A stretch of DNA of 64,000 nucleotides from positions 15,934,001-15,998,000 of the forward strand of contig OZ316898.1 in NCBI GenBank assembly GCA_973895155.1. Direction: 5' to 3'. Position numbers and translations under genes: made by a program. Position 1 is the first letter of the stretch; every line of letters starts with the position of its first letter. This document shows positions 8,281-17,514 of this stretch, one piece after another. The notes under the pieces were generated by a model. It was not told the DNA's origin and did no database searches. It worked only from the letters and a program-made list of their open reading frames with translations. Origin of the DNA: Marsupella aquatica. Lineage: Eukaryota; Marchantiophyta.

Positions 8281-11274
8281 TTAATTCCTTGCCGATGATC
8301 GATGGCGTTGTGGACCCCGTCGGCTCTGCCACAACGCCTGCAGAAAATCCACTGTCCCTGCTACTGCTCCCCACTTAGTCGTTTCATCCAATTGGTCTAC
8401 ATCCTTTACTTCCTCCGGAATTGCAGCTAAAAAGGTGGATTCTATTGTAAAGCAGTCCTCGACCTCTTCGTCTTCTTCTTCCAAGTCACCTTCCATTGGT
8501 TCTTGCCATAATCCGCTGGGGGGTACCTCTGGTCCAAAGACACCTTCTTCGGTTAGGTTAGTGAGGCATTCTAACCAACGTACTTCATCGGCTGACTCCA
8601 GTCCACTGTCGTACCCATCTACTTCCCTTATGCTTTTCCTACGGTCATCCTTAGTGTCCCAGGATACCGTGATAGAGGGGGTCCCGAAAGTGAACTGCTT
8701 TTTACCCCAATCTTCTATTACCTCGGCTAGGTACAGCCATGGCCTACCAATCAATAGCCGGAATGACGTAGGATTTACCGGCTTCATTACTACATAGTTA
8801 ATGCTAAAGAAGATACCTCCTATCTCTGTCTTGATGCCGGTTAACACTCCCGTCGGAATGACCTGATATCCATTGGCCATGTTCAACACTCTTCCAGTCA
8901 TCTCCGGTGTTAGACCCCACCCTTTTGCTGTTGAATCAATCATAATACATACCCCTGATCCTCCATCGATGGGTACCCGTAGTAATAATTCTCCTTGAAT
9001 CATTAATGGTAATGCTGGGGCTCCTTGATCTTCTTCTATCATTAGTACGTCGGATCTGGTTGCTACCTTGGGTAATCTCGGCTTGCCGAGAATAGCCTTC
9101 CTTAATTGCTTCCGGAAGTACGGGCTATTTTTCAATAGTTGACCTACTGTTGCCGAGACTCTAGATTCTAGTACATCTTTAGCCAGGTCATAGGGAACAA
9201 TCGGCTTCTCTTCTAGTGGTGTTTCCGTCTTGGATTCGGCCAGTTTTGCCACGCTAGTCTCCACAGCTGTTGGGTCTTCCAAAGCAAACAATGCTTTTGC
9301 TCGTTTTACATCCTTGGCAATGGCTTCGGTATTCTCCAGGGTTTCTAATTCTCTTAGTTGTTCCTTAACACTAGTCGTAACAGAGGGGTAGAACAACTTA
9401 GGATGATCTCGATTGAAGTCGCTATCTTGTGAAGGATTGGTTTCACTGGTGGGCTCATGGCTTACCTGTATTGCCGGAGCCCTCCCTTCTCCTTCTGTTG
9501 ATGTTGACGAAGAGTCGATCCTTTCCTCCGTAACCTTCCCTTTATTTTTGGCCAGCCCATCCCACCTTTCCTTCCTTCTGGTAGATCGAGTAGAGACCCG
9601 GTAGCAATCATGATCTAAATCCTCCTCTGAGAAGGTTGATAGGGCTTCGGCCTCATCATCAGATGGTACGAACTCTGCCTCGGCATCCTCTTGCCATCCT
9701 AGTTCGATGTGGTTGATTTGAACTCCTCCGGGGGTAGTACCTGGCGGTAAGATCTTGATCGGCAAAAGCTTATGATTTGCGGCCAGGCCTGCCAACCAAG
9801 TAGGACATTGCCCTAGCATATGACCTTCCTGTCGGCATCCCATACATAGCTGAGCTGGTTGTCCATCACCCTGTTTGCGTGCATTCGGGCATTCTCTAGC
9901 AAAATGGCCAGGTTGACCACAATTATAGCACGCCGCAAATCTTTGCACATTCGGCCTAGGAGGTACTGACGGGTTCTGAATAATCCGAGGATACATCTCT
10001 CCTGGATTGTTCCTTAACCCTGACCACAGAGATGCAGGTCTGTTGGATAGGTCTCGTGCTCCAGTCTCACTGATGCCGAAAACACTATCAGCGGCATCTC
10101 CCAAAAAGTACTCTACTTCTCCCTGACATGGTCTGATCTCGGCCACATGCCGAACATGATTAGTATTAAGCTTAGGACACGCATCTTTATGGTGTCCGGT
10201 TTTATAACATAAGGCACACCATACAGAGCTATCCTCCTGTACTACCTTCTTCTTTGGTTTTACCTCTGCAATGATAGCCTTAAGTTGCTCGGTAAGGGCT
10301 ACGATGTTATCTGGTGGCTTAGCCTCCATCTTGACTTTCGTCTTCCCTCTCCTTCTGCCCTTCCTTTTCCTAGTTTTTTCTTCTTCAGAACTAGAAGATG
10401 ACTCACTCTTGCTACTCCCACTATCCGAGCTTGACTTATCACTTCTAGACTTCTTGGGATGTTTCTTCTTCTTATCTTTTTTCTTATGGGGTGATCCCTC
10501 CTCTGATGAGGAACTCTCAGACTTAAGCTGTTTCTTCCGGCTTGTGATATCTGCATTAATGTATAATTGAATATCCTTAATTGCTTCGGCTAAAGTCTCC
10601 GGGTTCTCCTTCCTAATTGCAAAACTCATCTTCTGTGGCAAAGCATTCACCAACCATTGAAGTTGCATACCTTCAGATGCATTGGTCTTTGTACGTCTTA
10701 CCAGTTTCTGAAAGCGTTGCAAGAACTTCCTGAAGGATTTGTTCTCCTTGAACCGAAGTTGTCCCAACTTCAGCACTGCTAGTTCTGAAGTTCCAATGGG
10801 TCGAAACTCCTTAACAAAGAGTGTTTTGAAGATATCCCAGATGGCTTGATCTTCCACATCTAATGCTCTATACCAAGGCCTAGCCTCACCCTTGAACAGG
10901 CCGGGAAGAATCTGCATCTTGATGGCCGATTCTCCATTTGCTGCAGCGGTTCCCTCGAAATCATCCAACCATTCGTCCGGATCCTCATCTCCTCTCCCAT
11001 GAAATGCCTTGTAATGTATGCGCGACCGCTGGCTCAATCTGGTCCCTGGCCTCTCGTCTGGCCGTGCCTCTGGTTCCCCCATGTCGGTTGGAGACTCACT
11101 TCTCCTTACCGACTCTTCTTCTGGTATGTCTTCTTCGACGCCACTTCCAGTTTTGGAGCTACCAGCTCTTTCTGCCCCTCTCAGTCGCTGTGTATCATGC
11201 CACCCGGCGAGCTGCTGCAGTCGAGCTCTCTCCCGTTGAATCACTCTTTCTTCCCTCGGCGTAAGGTCAGTCAT
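8281..11274 (-). CDS. gag: Gypsy Gag-protease polyprotein
   Basis: 997 aa, starting at the ATG at 11274, about 70 nt after the 5' LTR. The Gag capsid-like domain is at about residues 85-245 (DEWLDDFEGTAAANGE, FVKEFRPIG, LRFKENKSFRKFLQRF). A Ser/Lys/Arg-rich charged stretch follows (about 250-320), then three CCHC zinc knuckles: CALCYKTGHHKDAC, CYNCGQPGHFAREC and CMGCRQEGHMLGQC. An aspartic-protease-like region comes near residues 740-860 with PIDGGSGVCIM in place of the usual D-S/T-G, and the ILGRPWL-type motif LLIGRPWLY. It makes the particle and processes the polyproteins. The frame is intact. Pol lies in the -1 frame at the end. Confidence 0.93.
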   Translation of the reverse strand: MTDLTPREERVIQRERARLQQLAGWHDTQRLRGAERAGSSKTGSGVEEDIPEEESVRRSESPTDMGEPEARPDERPGTRLSQRSRIHYKAFHGRGDEDPDEWLDDFEGTAAANGESAIKMQILPGLFKGEARPWYRALDVEDQAIWDIFKTLFVKEFRPIGTSELAVLKLGQLRFKENKSFRKFLQRFQKLVRRTKTNASEGMQLQWLVNALPQKMSFAIRKENPETLAEAIKDIQLYINADITSRKKQLKSESSSSEEGSPHKKKDKKKKHPKKSRSDKSSSDSGSSKSESSSSSEEEKTRKRKGRRRGKTKVKMEAKPPDNIVALTEQLKAIIAEVKPKKKVVQEDSSVWCALCYKTGHHKDACPKLNTNHVRHVAEIRPCQGEVEYFLGDAADSVFGISETGARDLSNRPASLWSGLRNNPGEMYPRIIQNPSVPPRPNVQRFAACYNCGQPGHFARECPNARKQGDGQPAQLCMGCRQEGHMLGQCPTWLAGLAANHKLLPIKILPPGTTPGGVQINHIELGWQEDAEAEFVPSDDEAEALSTFSEEDLDHDCYRVSTRSTRRKERWDGLAKNKGKVTEERIDSSSTSTEGEGRAPAIQVSHEPTSETNPSQDSDFNRDHPKLFYPSVTTSVKEQLRELETLENTEAIAKDVKRAKALFALEDPTAVETSVAKLAESKTETPLEEKPIVPYDLAKDVLESRVSATVGQLLKNSPYFRKQLRKAILGKPRLPKVATRSDVLMIEEDQGAPALPLMIQGELLLRVPIDGGSGVCIMIDSTAKGWGLTPEMTGRVLNMANGYQVIPTGVLTGIKTEIGGIFFSINYVVMKPVNPTSFRLLIGRPWLYLAEVIEDWGKKQFTFGTPSITVSWDTKDDRRKSIREVDGYDSGLESADEVRWLECLTNLTEEGVFGPEVPPSGLWQEPMEGDLEEEDEEVEDCFTIESTFLAAIPEEVKDVDQLDETTKWGAVAGTVDFLQALWQSRRGPQRHRSSARN
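8344..8347 (-). promoter_or_regulatory. Candidate -1 frameshift site, gag to pol
   Basis: The gag and pol frames overlap only between 8374 and 8281. Inside this overlap the minus strand has GGATTTTC with a run of four T, the best slip candidate visible. It is not a canonical XXXYYYZ heptamer. Confidence 0.25.
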
Positions 11275-11317
11275 TACCTACGCTTCCGTTCTAACTTCAT
11301 ATCTCACGGCTTAAGAA

Positions 11318-11340
11318 ATGCCCCCTCCATCTAGCGCCAA
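11318..11340 (-). promoter_or_regulatory. Primer-binding site of element G
   Basis: Just inside the 5' LTR the minus strand reads TTTTTGGCGCTAGATGG. TGGCGC next to the LTR is the usual form of a tRNA primer site in Tat/Athila-type plant gypsy elements. The exact tRNA was not determined. Confidence 0.7.
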
Positions 11341-11486
11341 AAATGTGGTGCGTCCCATGGCTCCCTAAACCCAAGAAACCCCCCAGCTCAAGCCGATTCC
11401 CGCAGGTTTCGTGCTTGGCGAGGCCGTTTCCGCGGCTTAGCGGCATGGGACGCTGCTAACTTTCTACTACTACTATTAACATTTTA

Positions 11487-11500
11487 CACACATATACTGG
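11487..11500 (-). promoter_or_regulatory. Candidate TATA box near the LTR 3' end
   Basis: The minus strand reads CCAGTATATGTGTG about 150 nt from the LTR end. The same box is kept in copy E (near 18081) and, with one change, in copy I (near 60833). It could start gag-pol transcripts, which would place the LTR ORF in U3. This is a suggestion only. Confidence 0.3.
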
Positions 11501-12264
11501 ACAGATCCTTCATCGGGTCATGAGATACGTAGCCGGCCTAATATAGGCCTTCCCCTGTCTTCCCCTGTCTTCCCCTCCGTCTTGTTAGGTATGTTTGGAT
11601 TCCGCCGCCGGAATGATCCCCAATAGGCTTGGTTAAGCCGCTAAGACCTCTCTCAGCTCGACACATCCAACTCTCACTCCCCTGCTTACTTTCCTTCCTT
11701 CTGTTGATGTGGGCACTCTTCACACAAGTTAATGCGACACACAAATAGCAAAATGACTCATTCTAACTGAGTCATACCATGCACTTGCCATACAAACAGT
11801 ACATCTCATACACAAGTTCTGCGAACTAAGCCGTGAGGCCAACTCTATTCAGCTCTTAGGCATGAGGAAACATGAATATACACAAGGGTCACTGTATGAC
11901 TAACCGAGAGCTTCTCGTACTACTTGATCCCAGCCCGGCTGGTGCAAACTAAAAACTTGCTAAAGAAGAGGCCCTGAGCTCCCCGCTGCCCAGGTACTTA
12001 TCCTGGTAGTGGATCCGCCATTCTTTGCATCGTAAGCCTAATCTACTTAACAGTAATCTACTTGCCCAAATCTACCTATGTACAGCAAGGCAGGAGCACA
12101 AGTGTTGCTCCTACCAGTGGGACCGCAATCCCACTAAGCTAAGTGTCAGGGCCGCTCCTGGTTCTGATCCTAATCCTAAACGTGGAGATCCGCGCCCGCC
12201 CTGCCCACTCACGCCTCCTCCCTCCACGTCCGCCCTCCCTAAAAGGAACGGCGCCCTTGCACCG

Positions 12265-15200
12265 TCACGACACCGGTGGTGGATCCTTAATGGACGCCCC
12301 CAACGCTTCCTCCTCAGCCACTGCCGTAGGTTCATTCTCTGACAGATTACCTGCCCTTGACTGAGTCAACTCTCCATCGGCCTGACTGGGTCCACCTTTG
12401 GCTTCAGCCTCGACACCGGCCTCGGCAATACCCACGGCTTCGGCCTCAGCCACTCCCTCGGCTTCGGCCTCCCCTTCCCCTAGGGTAGTTGGATCCCTAG
12501 CCGTGACCCTGTCTGGGGTCGGTGCTGGGTCTACCTCCTTGATCACCACGGCCTGTGAAGTCGTATTACTCCTTGACCCTGAAGGTTTCCGCTTCTTCTT
12601 CGTTGGTGGCTCGGCAGCTGGTCCCTTCCCCTTCCCACTTACTTCCGGCACTGGTGCAGGTGGCGCGGCTTGTCCTTCGGCAATTACCACCCCTGGTAAC
12701 TGGTTTGTCCCAACGGGAGATGGACCTGCTGCAGCTAAGCATTTAAATACTGCGGCTTGTTTCTTCAGCCGCTCTGTTTGGTTGTCGGCCCGCCGCTGTA
12801 GGTTCTCCATCTTCCTCGTGATTTCCTCCAACTCCTCTTGGGTTTCATCCAGGTCCTTACGTGCCCCCTCCAGCTCGTTTTTGGCCTCCTCCTGCTCCCT
12901 GTGGGCTTCCTCCAATTCCTTCTTCAAGGTAGCCCTCTCCTCCTGGGTTGCTCTTAGCTCCTTGTCGAGCTCTGCAATGATGACAGACTCCATCTGGTTC
13001 ATCTTGGCGTAAGTCTGTTCGAGCATCTCGTCCTTCTCCCTTAGGTCGGCCTTGAAGCTGGCCGTCAGGGACGCAAGCTCCTGCTGCAGCGCCATAATCC
13101 CTTGATAGGATTTCCCTAACTCGACCTCCTTCTGCTCAAGGGCTCCGCGGATTTTCTCGAGCTCCCCTTTCAACGCCCATTCCTTTCTTTGGGTCTCCGC
13201 CATGGCCCGGCTGTTGGCTGTTATGTGGGCCTCCTCTGTATTCTTCAGCTCTTGCTTCCACTTCTCCCTCTCTTTGATCGTGTCGGCCAACTCTTCCTGC
13301 GTCTGAGTCAGTTTATCCTTGATATTCTGATTATCAGCCTGCGCGGTGTCCAACTGCCCCTGCATGATGTTCAGCTCATGTCGTTTAATCCGCAGTTCAT
13401 CTTGGGCTTTCTTGGCCGCCCTTAGATCTTCAATCTCGGCTTCCATCCTCCTAAGCCGCCGAATGACCTCGTCCTTCTTGCTTCTCTCTAAATCCACCGC
13501 TTCTTCTAATTGGTGCTTCTCCAACTGCTCCCTATGGAAAAAGGGTCCTACCTCCAACTCCTCTCCAAAGATGCCGAGCGCAAGTTCCCCACACATCTCA
13601 CCATACTCCATGGCTCTATTCTTAGCGTAGGTGGAGTAAGTAGAAGTGATCGGCATCGCCCATCGTGGCCTCTGCTCCCAAGCCGTCCTGCGGATCTCTT
13701 CAATCGTGGCTAGAGGTTTGCTTCCTTTTTCGGCTAGCCGCCTGATGTCCTCCGGCCAATCTCCTCCTGGTAAATCCTTTTCCTTAGCCAGGGCGGCCTC
13801 CTCCTCCTGCTTGATTCGCTCCTGAAATTCCTGCACCGTCTGTTTTATGCCGTCGAAGCTCGGGGGAGCAACATCTGGTGGGGGAGACTCAGGGCTACTC
13901 TGCTGGTTGGGGTCCCCTCGCACTACCCTTGGAAGTGTGGGGACAAACCGGCCACAGGTCCTTACTCCTGGAACGTGATGGTCTGACCCATAGCCGGAAT
14001 TATCATGGCTGCAGTCCTCCACTGCCTCCTCTACCTCTTGGACGTCCGGCTTCTCCCTCTCCTCTTCGTCGGTAGGAGCTTCAGGCAATTCTGCCTCAGA
14101 TTTGGAGCTTGAGGTTCCCACGTACATTCGAACACCTGGCTTGGATTCCGGCCTGATTCTCTCCTTGTCTCCAGCAAAGGGGTTTTCTCTTGTGAGCCGG
14201 TGTAGGCCTACCTCTGTAGTAGTGTCCTGCATTGTTGCCGTTGCCGTTGTTGTTGCCGATGCCGATTTCTTTTCTTTCTCCAGTAGTTTCAGCAGACTCT
14301 GCATGCCTGGTTGCTGCATCGGCAAGTCTTCCTTCCTGGGCCTAAACACCTGCTCGATCGTAGGACTAACAGGTGGTTGAGGCTTCTCAGCCAACGGCCT
14401 CGGCGTTGGAGCTTCCTCGGGTGCCCTTACCTGCAGGGGAAGTACCGGGGCAAAAGTCTGACCTCTGGCATACCGGCACAACAGCGGCATGTGATAGCCA
14501 AGCCGCGACACGCTCCCCATGCCGATTACCTGCTGCTCCTCCTTTAAGATCTTCTTCAATTGGTTGAGGAGGTACCCGTTGTAGTCCCGGCTTGGGTCTG
14601 GCCTTTCTGCCAGATAGACCTGTGCCTTGCCGATCTCTGCCCTCGGCAAGTTACAATGCATGGTCACCCGCAAGAAGTCGATCATCTCTCCTATGTGCGG
14701 GTTGGTGCAGGTGTTCCGGAAGAAGCCATTCTTCGTTGATGGCCCGGGGAACGACCGGAACTCCTTGTCAGGCAAGGTCTTCCTGGTATCAACTTTGGTC
14801 TTATTGCCTATCGGCAAGCCAAACACTTCGGCAATTACCTTGGGAGTAAGATAGAAATCCTTCCCATATATCCTCGTGCAATTGGTCTCGGGTTCCCATG
14901 ACCCCACGAATTCTAATAGGTCTGACTCCGGTACCTCCGGCTTCAGCCATGGTAATCTTACAAAGGCCTCTAAGCCGGATCCGGCCATGAAGCCTTGGTA
15001 CTTCTTGGTCTGCATGGCCGTAAAGCATGCATCCTCCTCCCGTGCAAAATGTAGTTGCACCTCCACCGGTAGGGTTGCCGCCCAGCCCTTCCAGGTGTCA
15101 TCCCTGGTTGGAATGGCCTTGATGGGATCGACCTCCTCCTCTTCGGCTTCTCCCTGCCTCCTGCTCTGCTGCTCGGCTGGCCTCTTTGGTGCCGCCGACC

Positions 15201-15864
15201 TCGTTCTTTTTGCCGGGGTGGCTTCATCGTTGACGGCCCCCTTCCTCTTCATCTCTGCTGCCGTGGAGGTTTCTCCTAGCACCGTTGCCTGGGTCCACCT
15301 TTCCGTGCTACCCTTTAATTCCCAGTGTATGTCGTTGCAGTTCTTGATGGCCTCTCGGATGCCGACGACGCTGTCTTTGCAAAACAGAAGATCGTCGAGT
15401 TGATTGGAAGTAGGCGTCCACAGGAACTCGTCCTTGATGAGTTCGCCTCCTAAGAAAGCCGTCTTCTGCAGCTCCCACAATCGAGCGAGCTCCTGCCATT
15501 CTCGAGCTGCCCTTTCTGACTCCTCGTTCTCGTAAGTCTTGATGTACTCAGTTGCCCGTTCGAACAGGCATCCCCAGAAATGTGCCGCCTGATTGACGTT
15601 GCTCATACCCTCCTTAGGTCGATCGTCGGTATCTATTCTCTCCCCGAGTGCTTGCCTAAGCAGCTGACAGTAGTTGGCCTCCCGTAGTCGTCTGCCTAGT
15701 TCGTGCTCGCAAATGAGCCACCATCTCCTGCAAGCGCTCCTTACCCCTCTCCTCTGCCGGTCCTTCTTCCCGTTGATCCTTCCTAGCCGCCGACGCTTAA
15801 CGCGCCCTAACCCTAATCGGGTTTTCACCCTCAGCCTTACCTCCGGCCTCTGCCCGGGTTCCAT
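12265..15864 (-). CDS. LTR-encoded PMD-like/coiled-coil protein, intact
   Basis: 1,199 aa, the only fully intact copy in the window. Parts in order: Arg/Lys-rich N-terminus (likely nucleic-acid or nuclear targeting); helical segment (about 60-190); KRTRSAAPKRP basic patch; PMD/plant-transposon-protein-like region (about 285-460) with GSGLEAFVRLPWLKPEVP, GSWEPETNCTRIYGKDFYLT, IAEVFGLPIGNKT and DYNGYLLNQLKKILKEEQ; Pro-rich linker; conserved block with RRTAWEQRPRWAMP (about 740); coiled coil about 790-1045; basic KKKRKPSGS; Ala/Glu tail. It has no gag, protease or polymerase motif. It lies entirely inside the LTR, so it is duplicated at both ends of each element. An open frame of this length, with the same parts in older copies, argues for a real protein. 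Its role is unknown. Confidence 0.85.
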   Translation of the reverse strand: MEPGQRPEVRLRVKTRLGLGRVKRRRLGRINGKKDRQRRGVRSACRRWWLICEHELGRRLREANYCQLLRQALGERIDTDDRPKEGMSNVNQAAHFWGCLFERATEYIKTYENEESERAAREWQELARLWELQKTAFLGGELIKDEFLWTPTSNQLDDLLFCKDSVVGIREAIKNCNDIHWELKGSTERWTQATVLGETSTAAEMKRKGAVNDEATPAKRTRSAAPKRPAEQQSRRQGEAEEEEVDPIKAIPTRDDTWKGWAATLPVEVQLHFAREEDACFTAMQTKKYQGFMAGSGLEAFVRLPWLKPEVPESDLLEFVGSWEPETNCTRIYGKDFYLTPKVIAEVFGLPIGNKTKVDTRKTLPDKEFRSFPGPSTKNGFFRNTCTNPHIGEMIDFLRVTMHCNLPRAEIGKAQVYLAERPDPSRDYNGYLLNQLKKILKEEQQVIGMGSVSRLGYHMPLLCRYARGQTFAPVLPLQVRAPEEAPTPRPLAEKPQPPVSPTIEQVFRPRKEDLPMQQPGMQSLLKLLEKEKKSASATTTATATMQDTTTEVGLHRLTRENPFAGDKERIRPESKPGVRMYVGTSSSKSEAELPEAPTDEEEREKPDVQEVEEAVEDCSHDNSGYGSDHHVPGVRTCGRFVPTLPRVVRGDPNQQSSPESPPPDVAPPSFDGIKQTVQEFQERIKQEEEAALAKEKDLPGGDWPEDIRRLAEKGSKPLATIEEIRRTAWEQRPRWAMPITSTYSTYAKNRAMEYGEMCGELALGIFGEELEVGPFFHREQLEKHQLEEAVDLERSKKDEVIRRLRRMEAEIEDLRAAKKAQDELRIKRHELNIMQGQLDTAQADNQNIKDKLTQTQEELADTIKEREKWKQELKNTEEAHITANSRAMAETQRKEWALKGELEKIRGALEQKEVELGKSYQGIMALQQELASLTASFKADLREKDEMLEQTYAKMNQMESVIIAELDKELRATQEERATLKKELEEAHREQEEAKNELEGARKDLDETQEELEEITRKMENLQRRADNQTERLKKQAAVFKCLAAAGPSPVGTNQLPGVVIAEGQAAPPAPVPEVSGKGKGPAAEPPTKKKRKPSGSRSNTTSQAVVIKEVDPAPTPDRVTARDPTTLGEGEAEAEGVAEAEAVGIAEAGVEAEAKGGPSQADGELTQSRAGNLSENEPTAVAEEEALGASIKDPPPVS

Positions 15865-16298
15865 GGTTGCCCCTAATTGTTTATATTTTCCTTGTTTTGT
15901 CCCTATACTAAGGTGTTCCTAGGGTGCCTTCCTGCTTTACCCACTTAACCGGCCGAGTGATTCCTGTCTAGGCATCACAATGTGGGCACTCTTCACACAA
16001 GTTAATGCGATACACAAATAGCAAAATGACTCCTTCTGACTGAGTTATACCATGCACTTGCCATACAAATAGTACATCTCATACACAAGTTCTGCGAACT
16101 AAGCCGTGAGGCCAACTCTATTCAGCTCTTAGGCATGAGGACACATGAATATACACAAGGGTCACTGTATAACTAACCGAGAGCTTCTCTTACTACTTGA
16201 TCCCAGCCCTGCTGGTGCAACTAAAAACTTGCTAAAGAAGAGGCCCTGGACTCCCCGCTGCCCAGGTACTTATCCTGGTAGTGGATCTGCCAATTCTT

Positions 16299-16729
16299 CC
16301 TTGGAATATATTTTGTGTTTTATAAATAAACAAGCCACAAAAACCCCGTGGCAGGGGGAAGCAAGCAGAACACGTCAAGTACAGCAACGGAAACATCAGT
16401 CCACAGGGGCAAGACACCGGAAGAACCAAAAATAGTCCATCCACTCCAATGTCAATATCGGGTGACCGATGTCACCCACCCATCACGTCGGGTGAGCCAT
16501 ACCACTCTCTCTACATTTAGCTATTCGCGTGCATGAAGTAATCTACTGTGTCTTCTATTTCGGGGTAGACCATGTCCAACAGCAGCAACATGGTCTGAGG
16601 CCTCCGAAAGCAAAAACCTAAAGTCAAATCTACGCGTACCCGCTACTTGAAACATATGCTCATTCCTACCAGTCCACAGCATCCATAGCATCTGATACAG
16701 CACAAACATTTTCACTACTTTCATGGGTC
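16299..16729 (-). mobile_element. LINE 3' scrap inside LTR-G copy D
   Basis: About 430 bp absent from the other LTR-G copies. It is bordered by a ~42-bp imperfect direct repeat (16257-16298 and 16730-16771, three differences). The minus strand encodes LYQMLWMLWTGRNEHMF, the tryptophan/Arg-Asn pattern at the C-terminus of plant LINE reverse transcriptases. The border repeat may be an aged target duplication, though it is long for a LINE. Confidence 0.6.
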
Positions 16730-16920
16730 CGCTGCCCACGTATTTATCCTGGTAGTGGATCGGCCAATTCTTAGCAGCGTAAGCTTAATCTATCCTACCT
16801 GTAATCTACCTAACTGCAATCTACCTATGTACAGCGAGGCAGGAATACAAGTGTTGCTCCTACCAGTGGATCCCCAATCCCACTAATCTAAGTGTCAGGG
16901 CCGTCTCCTGGTCCTGATCC

Positions 16921-17421
16921 TCAGCCTAAACTTGGAGATCCGAGCCCGTCCTGCCCACTCACGCCTCCTACCTCCACGTCCGCCCTTCGTAAAAGGAATG
17001 GCGCCCTTGCACCGTCACGACACCGGTGGTGGATCCTCAATGGACGGCCCCCCAACGCTTCCCCCGCAGCCACTGCCGTCGGTCCTTCCTCTGACAGATT
17101 ACCTGCCCCGAACCGAGTCAACTCTTCATCAGCCTGATTGGGTCCACCTTTGGCTTTGGCATCAGTATTGGCCACGGCCTCCCCGACTATGGTTTCCTCG
17201 GCTGGCTCTAGTGGTGGGTTTGTTTCCACGGCTTCATCAATAGTTGTCCCGGCCTCGGCCTTGCCATCCCCACCTTCCTTGACAGGTGGATCCATTGTTG
17301 TGACCATGCTGGAGGTTGGTGTTGGGTTTACCTCCTTGGTCACGACGGCTTGAGGAGCCGTAGTACTCCCTGACCCATAAGGTTTCCGCTTCTTCTTCTT
17401 CTTTGGTTTGGCAGCTGGCCC
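16921..17421 (-). pseudogene. LTR-G ORF tail, copy D (split from 35015-38298)
   Basis: Encodes the Ala/Glu-rich C-terminal tail of the LTR protein (TKEVNPTPTS..., NLSEEGPTAVAAGEALG), diverged from copy C and extended past the usual stop. The rest of the gene lies at 35015-38298, beyond the inserted F element. Confidence 0.8.
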
Positions 17422-17514
17422 TGTAAGTAGTGAGTAATTCCAAAAGTATAAAGAAACTGGGAATTTTTAAAAAAATTTGAGGTATTTAAACTATGTTTAC
17501 TGCTAACCGTAGAG

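Larger units (their letters stand above)
5108..8374 (-). pseudogene. pol: Gypsy Pol: RT, RNase H, integrase (one internal stop)
   Basis: Reverse transcriptase (about residues 215-375) shows FMDGYSGYNQI, MPFGLCNAPAMFQR and the catalytic FIDD in place of YVDD. RNase H follows (FVDVLGFCIGSVLSQ). Integrase has the His pair of the zinc-binding region, then the D, D, E core (WGIDYIGP, LVSDRGTHF, KANGLTERANG). Two defects: a TAG at 5390-5392 cuts off the integrase C-terminus, which continues in the same frame to 5108, and the zinc region reads CDPY where CxxC is usual. The frame opens at 8374 without an ATG and overlaps gag by 94 nt in the -1 frame, so expression would need frameshifting. The final codons and stop lie inside the LTR terminus (GTGATGCCTAG). 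Confidence 0.92.
1445..15979 (-). mobile_element. Ty3/gypsy element G with giant gene-carrying LTRs
   Basis: Read on the minus strand the order is 5' LTR (11344-15979), primer-binding site, gag-protease, pol, polypurine tract, 3' LTR (1445-5119). The 3' LTR is collinear base for base in length with 12305-15979 (3,675 bp in both), so the two are one LTR pair. The 3' LTR lacks its last ~960 bp, which are replaced by telomere repeats. The internal region is 6,224 bp. No chromodomain is visible and the primer-site type resembles the Tat group of plant gypsy elements; lineage placement is an inference. The element inserted into another LTR-G (copy D): its right flank continues with LTR-G sequence, and the likely duplicated target is ATGTG at 15980-15984. 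Twelve amino-acid differences over ~1,185 aligned residues between the two LTR proteins point to a fairly recent insertion. Confidence 0.92.
11344..15979 (-). repeat. 5' LTR of element G (copy C), full length 4,636 bp
   Basis: On the minus strand it starts TGTGATGCC (15979) and ends CACCACA (11344). Both ends agree with the solo LTR at 17929-22564, which has the same length and a perfect target duplication. The left end also matches the start at 60682, and the right end matches 5119 and 38407. The LTR contains a 1,199-aa ORF starting 116 nt from its 5' end, followed by ~920 bp of non-coding sequence. Confidence 0.95.
15980..17421 (-). repeat. LTR-G copy D, left part
   Basis: The flank of element G continues at 15980 with sequence matching 11706 onward of the full LTR (ATGTGGGCACTCTTCACACAA). 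So element G inserted into this older LTR; the D sequence that lay on the other side is not in the window. It is interrupted by a LINE scrap (16299-16729) and stops at 17421, where element F is inserted. It resumes at 35015. The GGCCC at 17417-17421 and 35015-35019 is the target duplication of F. Confidence 0.88.

Noticed and set aside
12398-13012. 204-aa plus-strand ORF (also 169-aa forms at 22-531 and 1643-2152)
   Set aside because: Antisense shadow of the LTR protein's coiled coil and tail. Biased codons on one strand keep the other strand open.
15881-15890. ATATAA as the promoter of the LTR ORF
   Set aside because: It lies only ~20 nt before the ATG, so a normal start site would fall inside the ORF.
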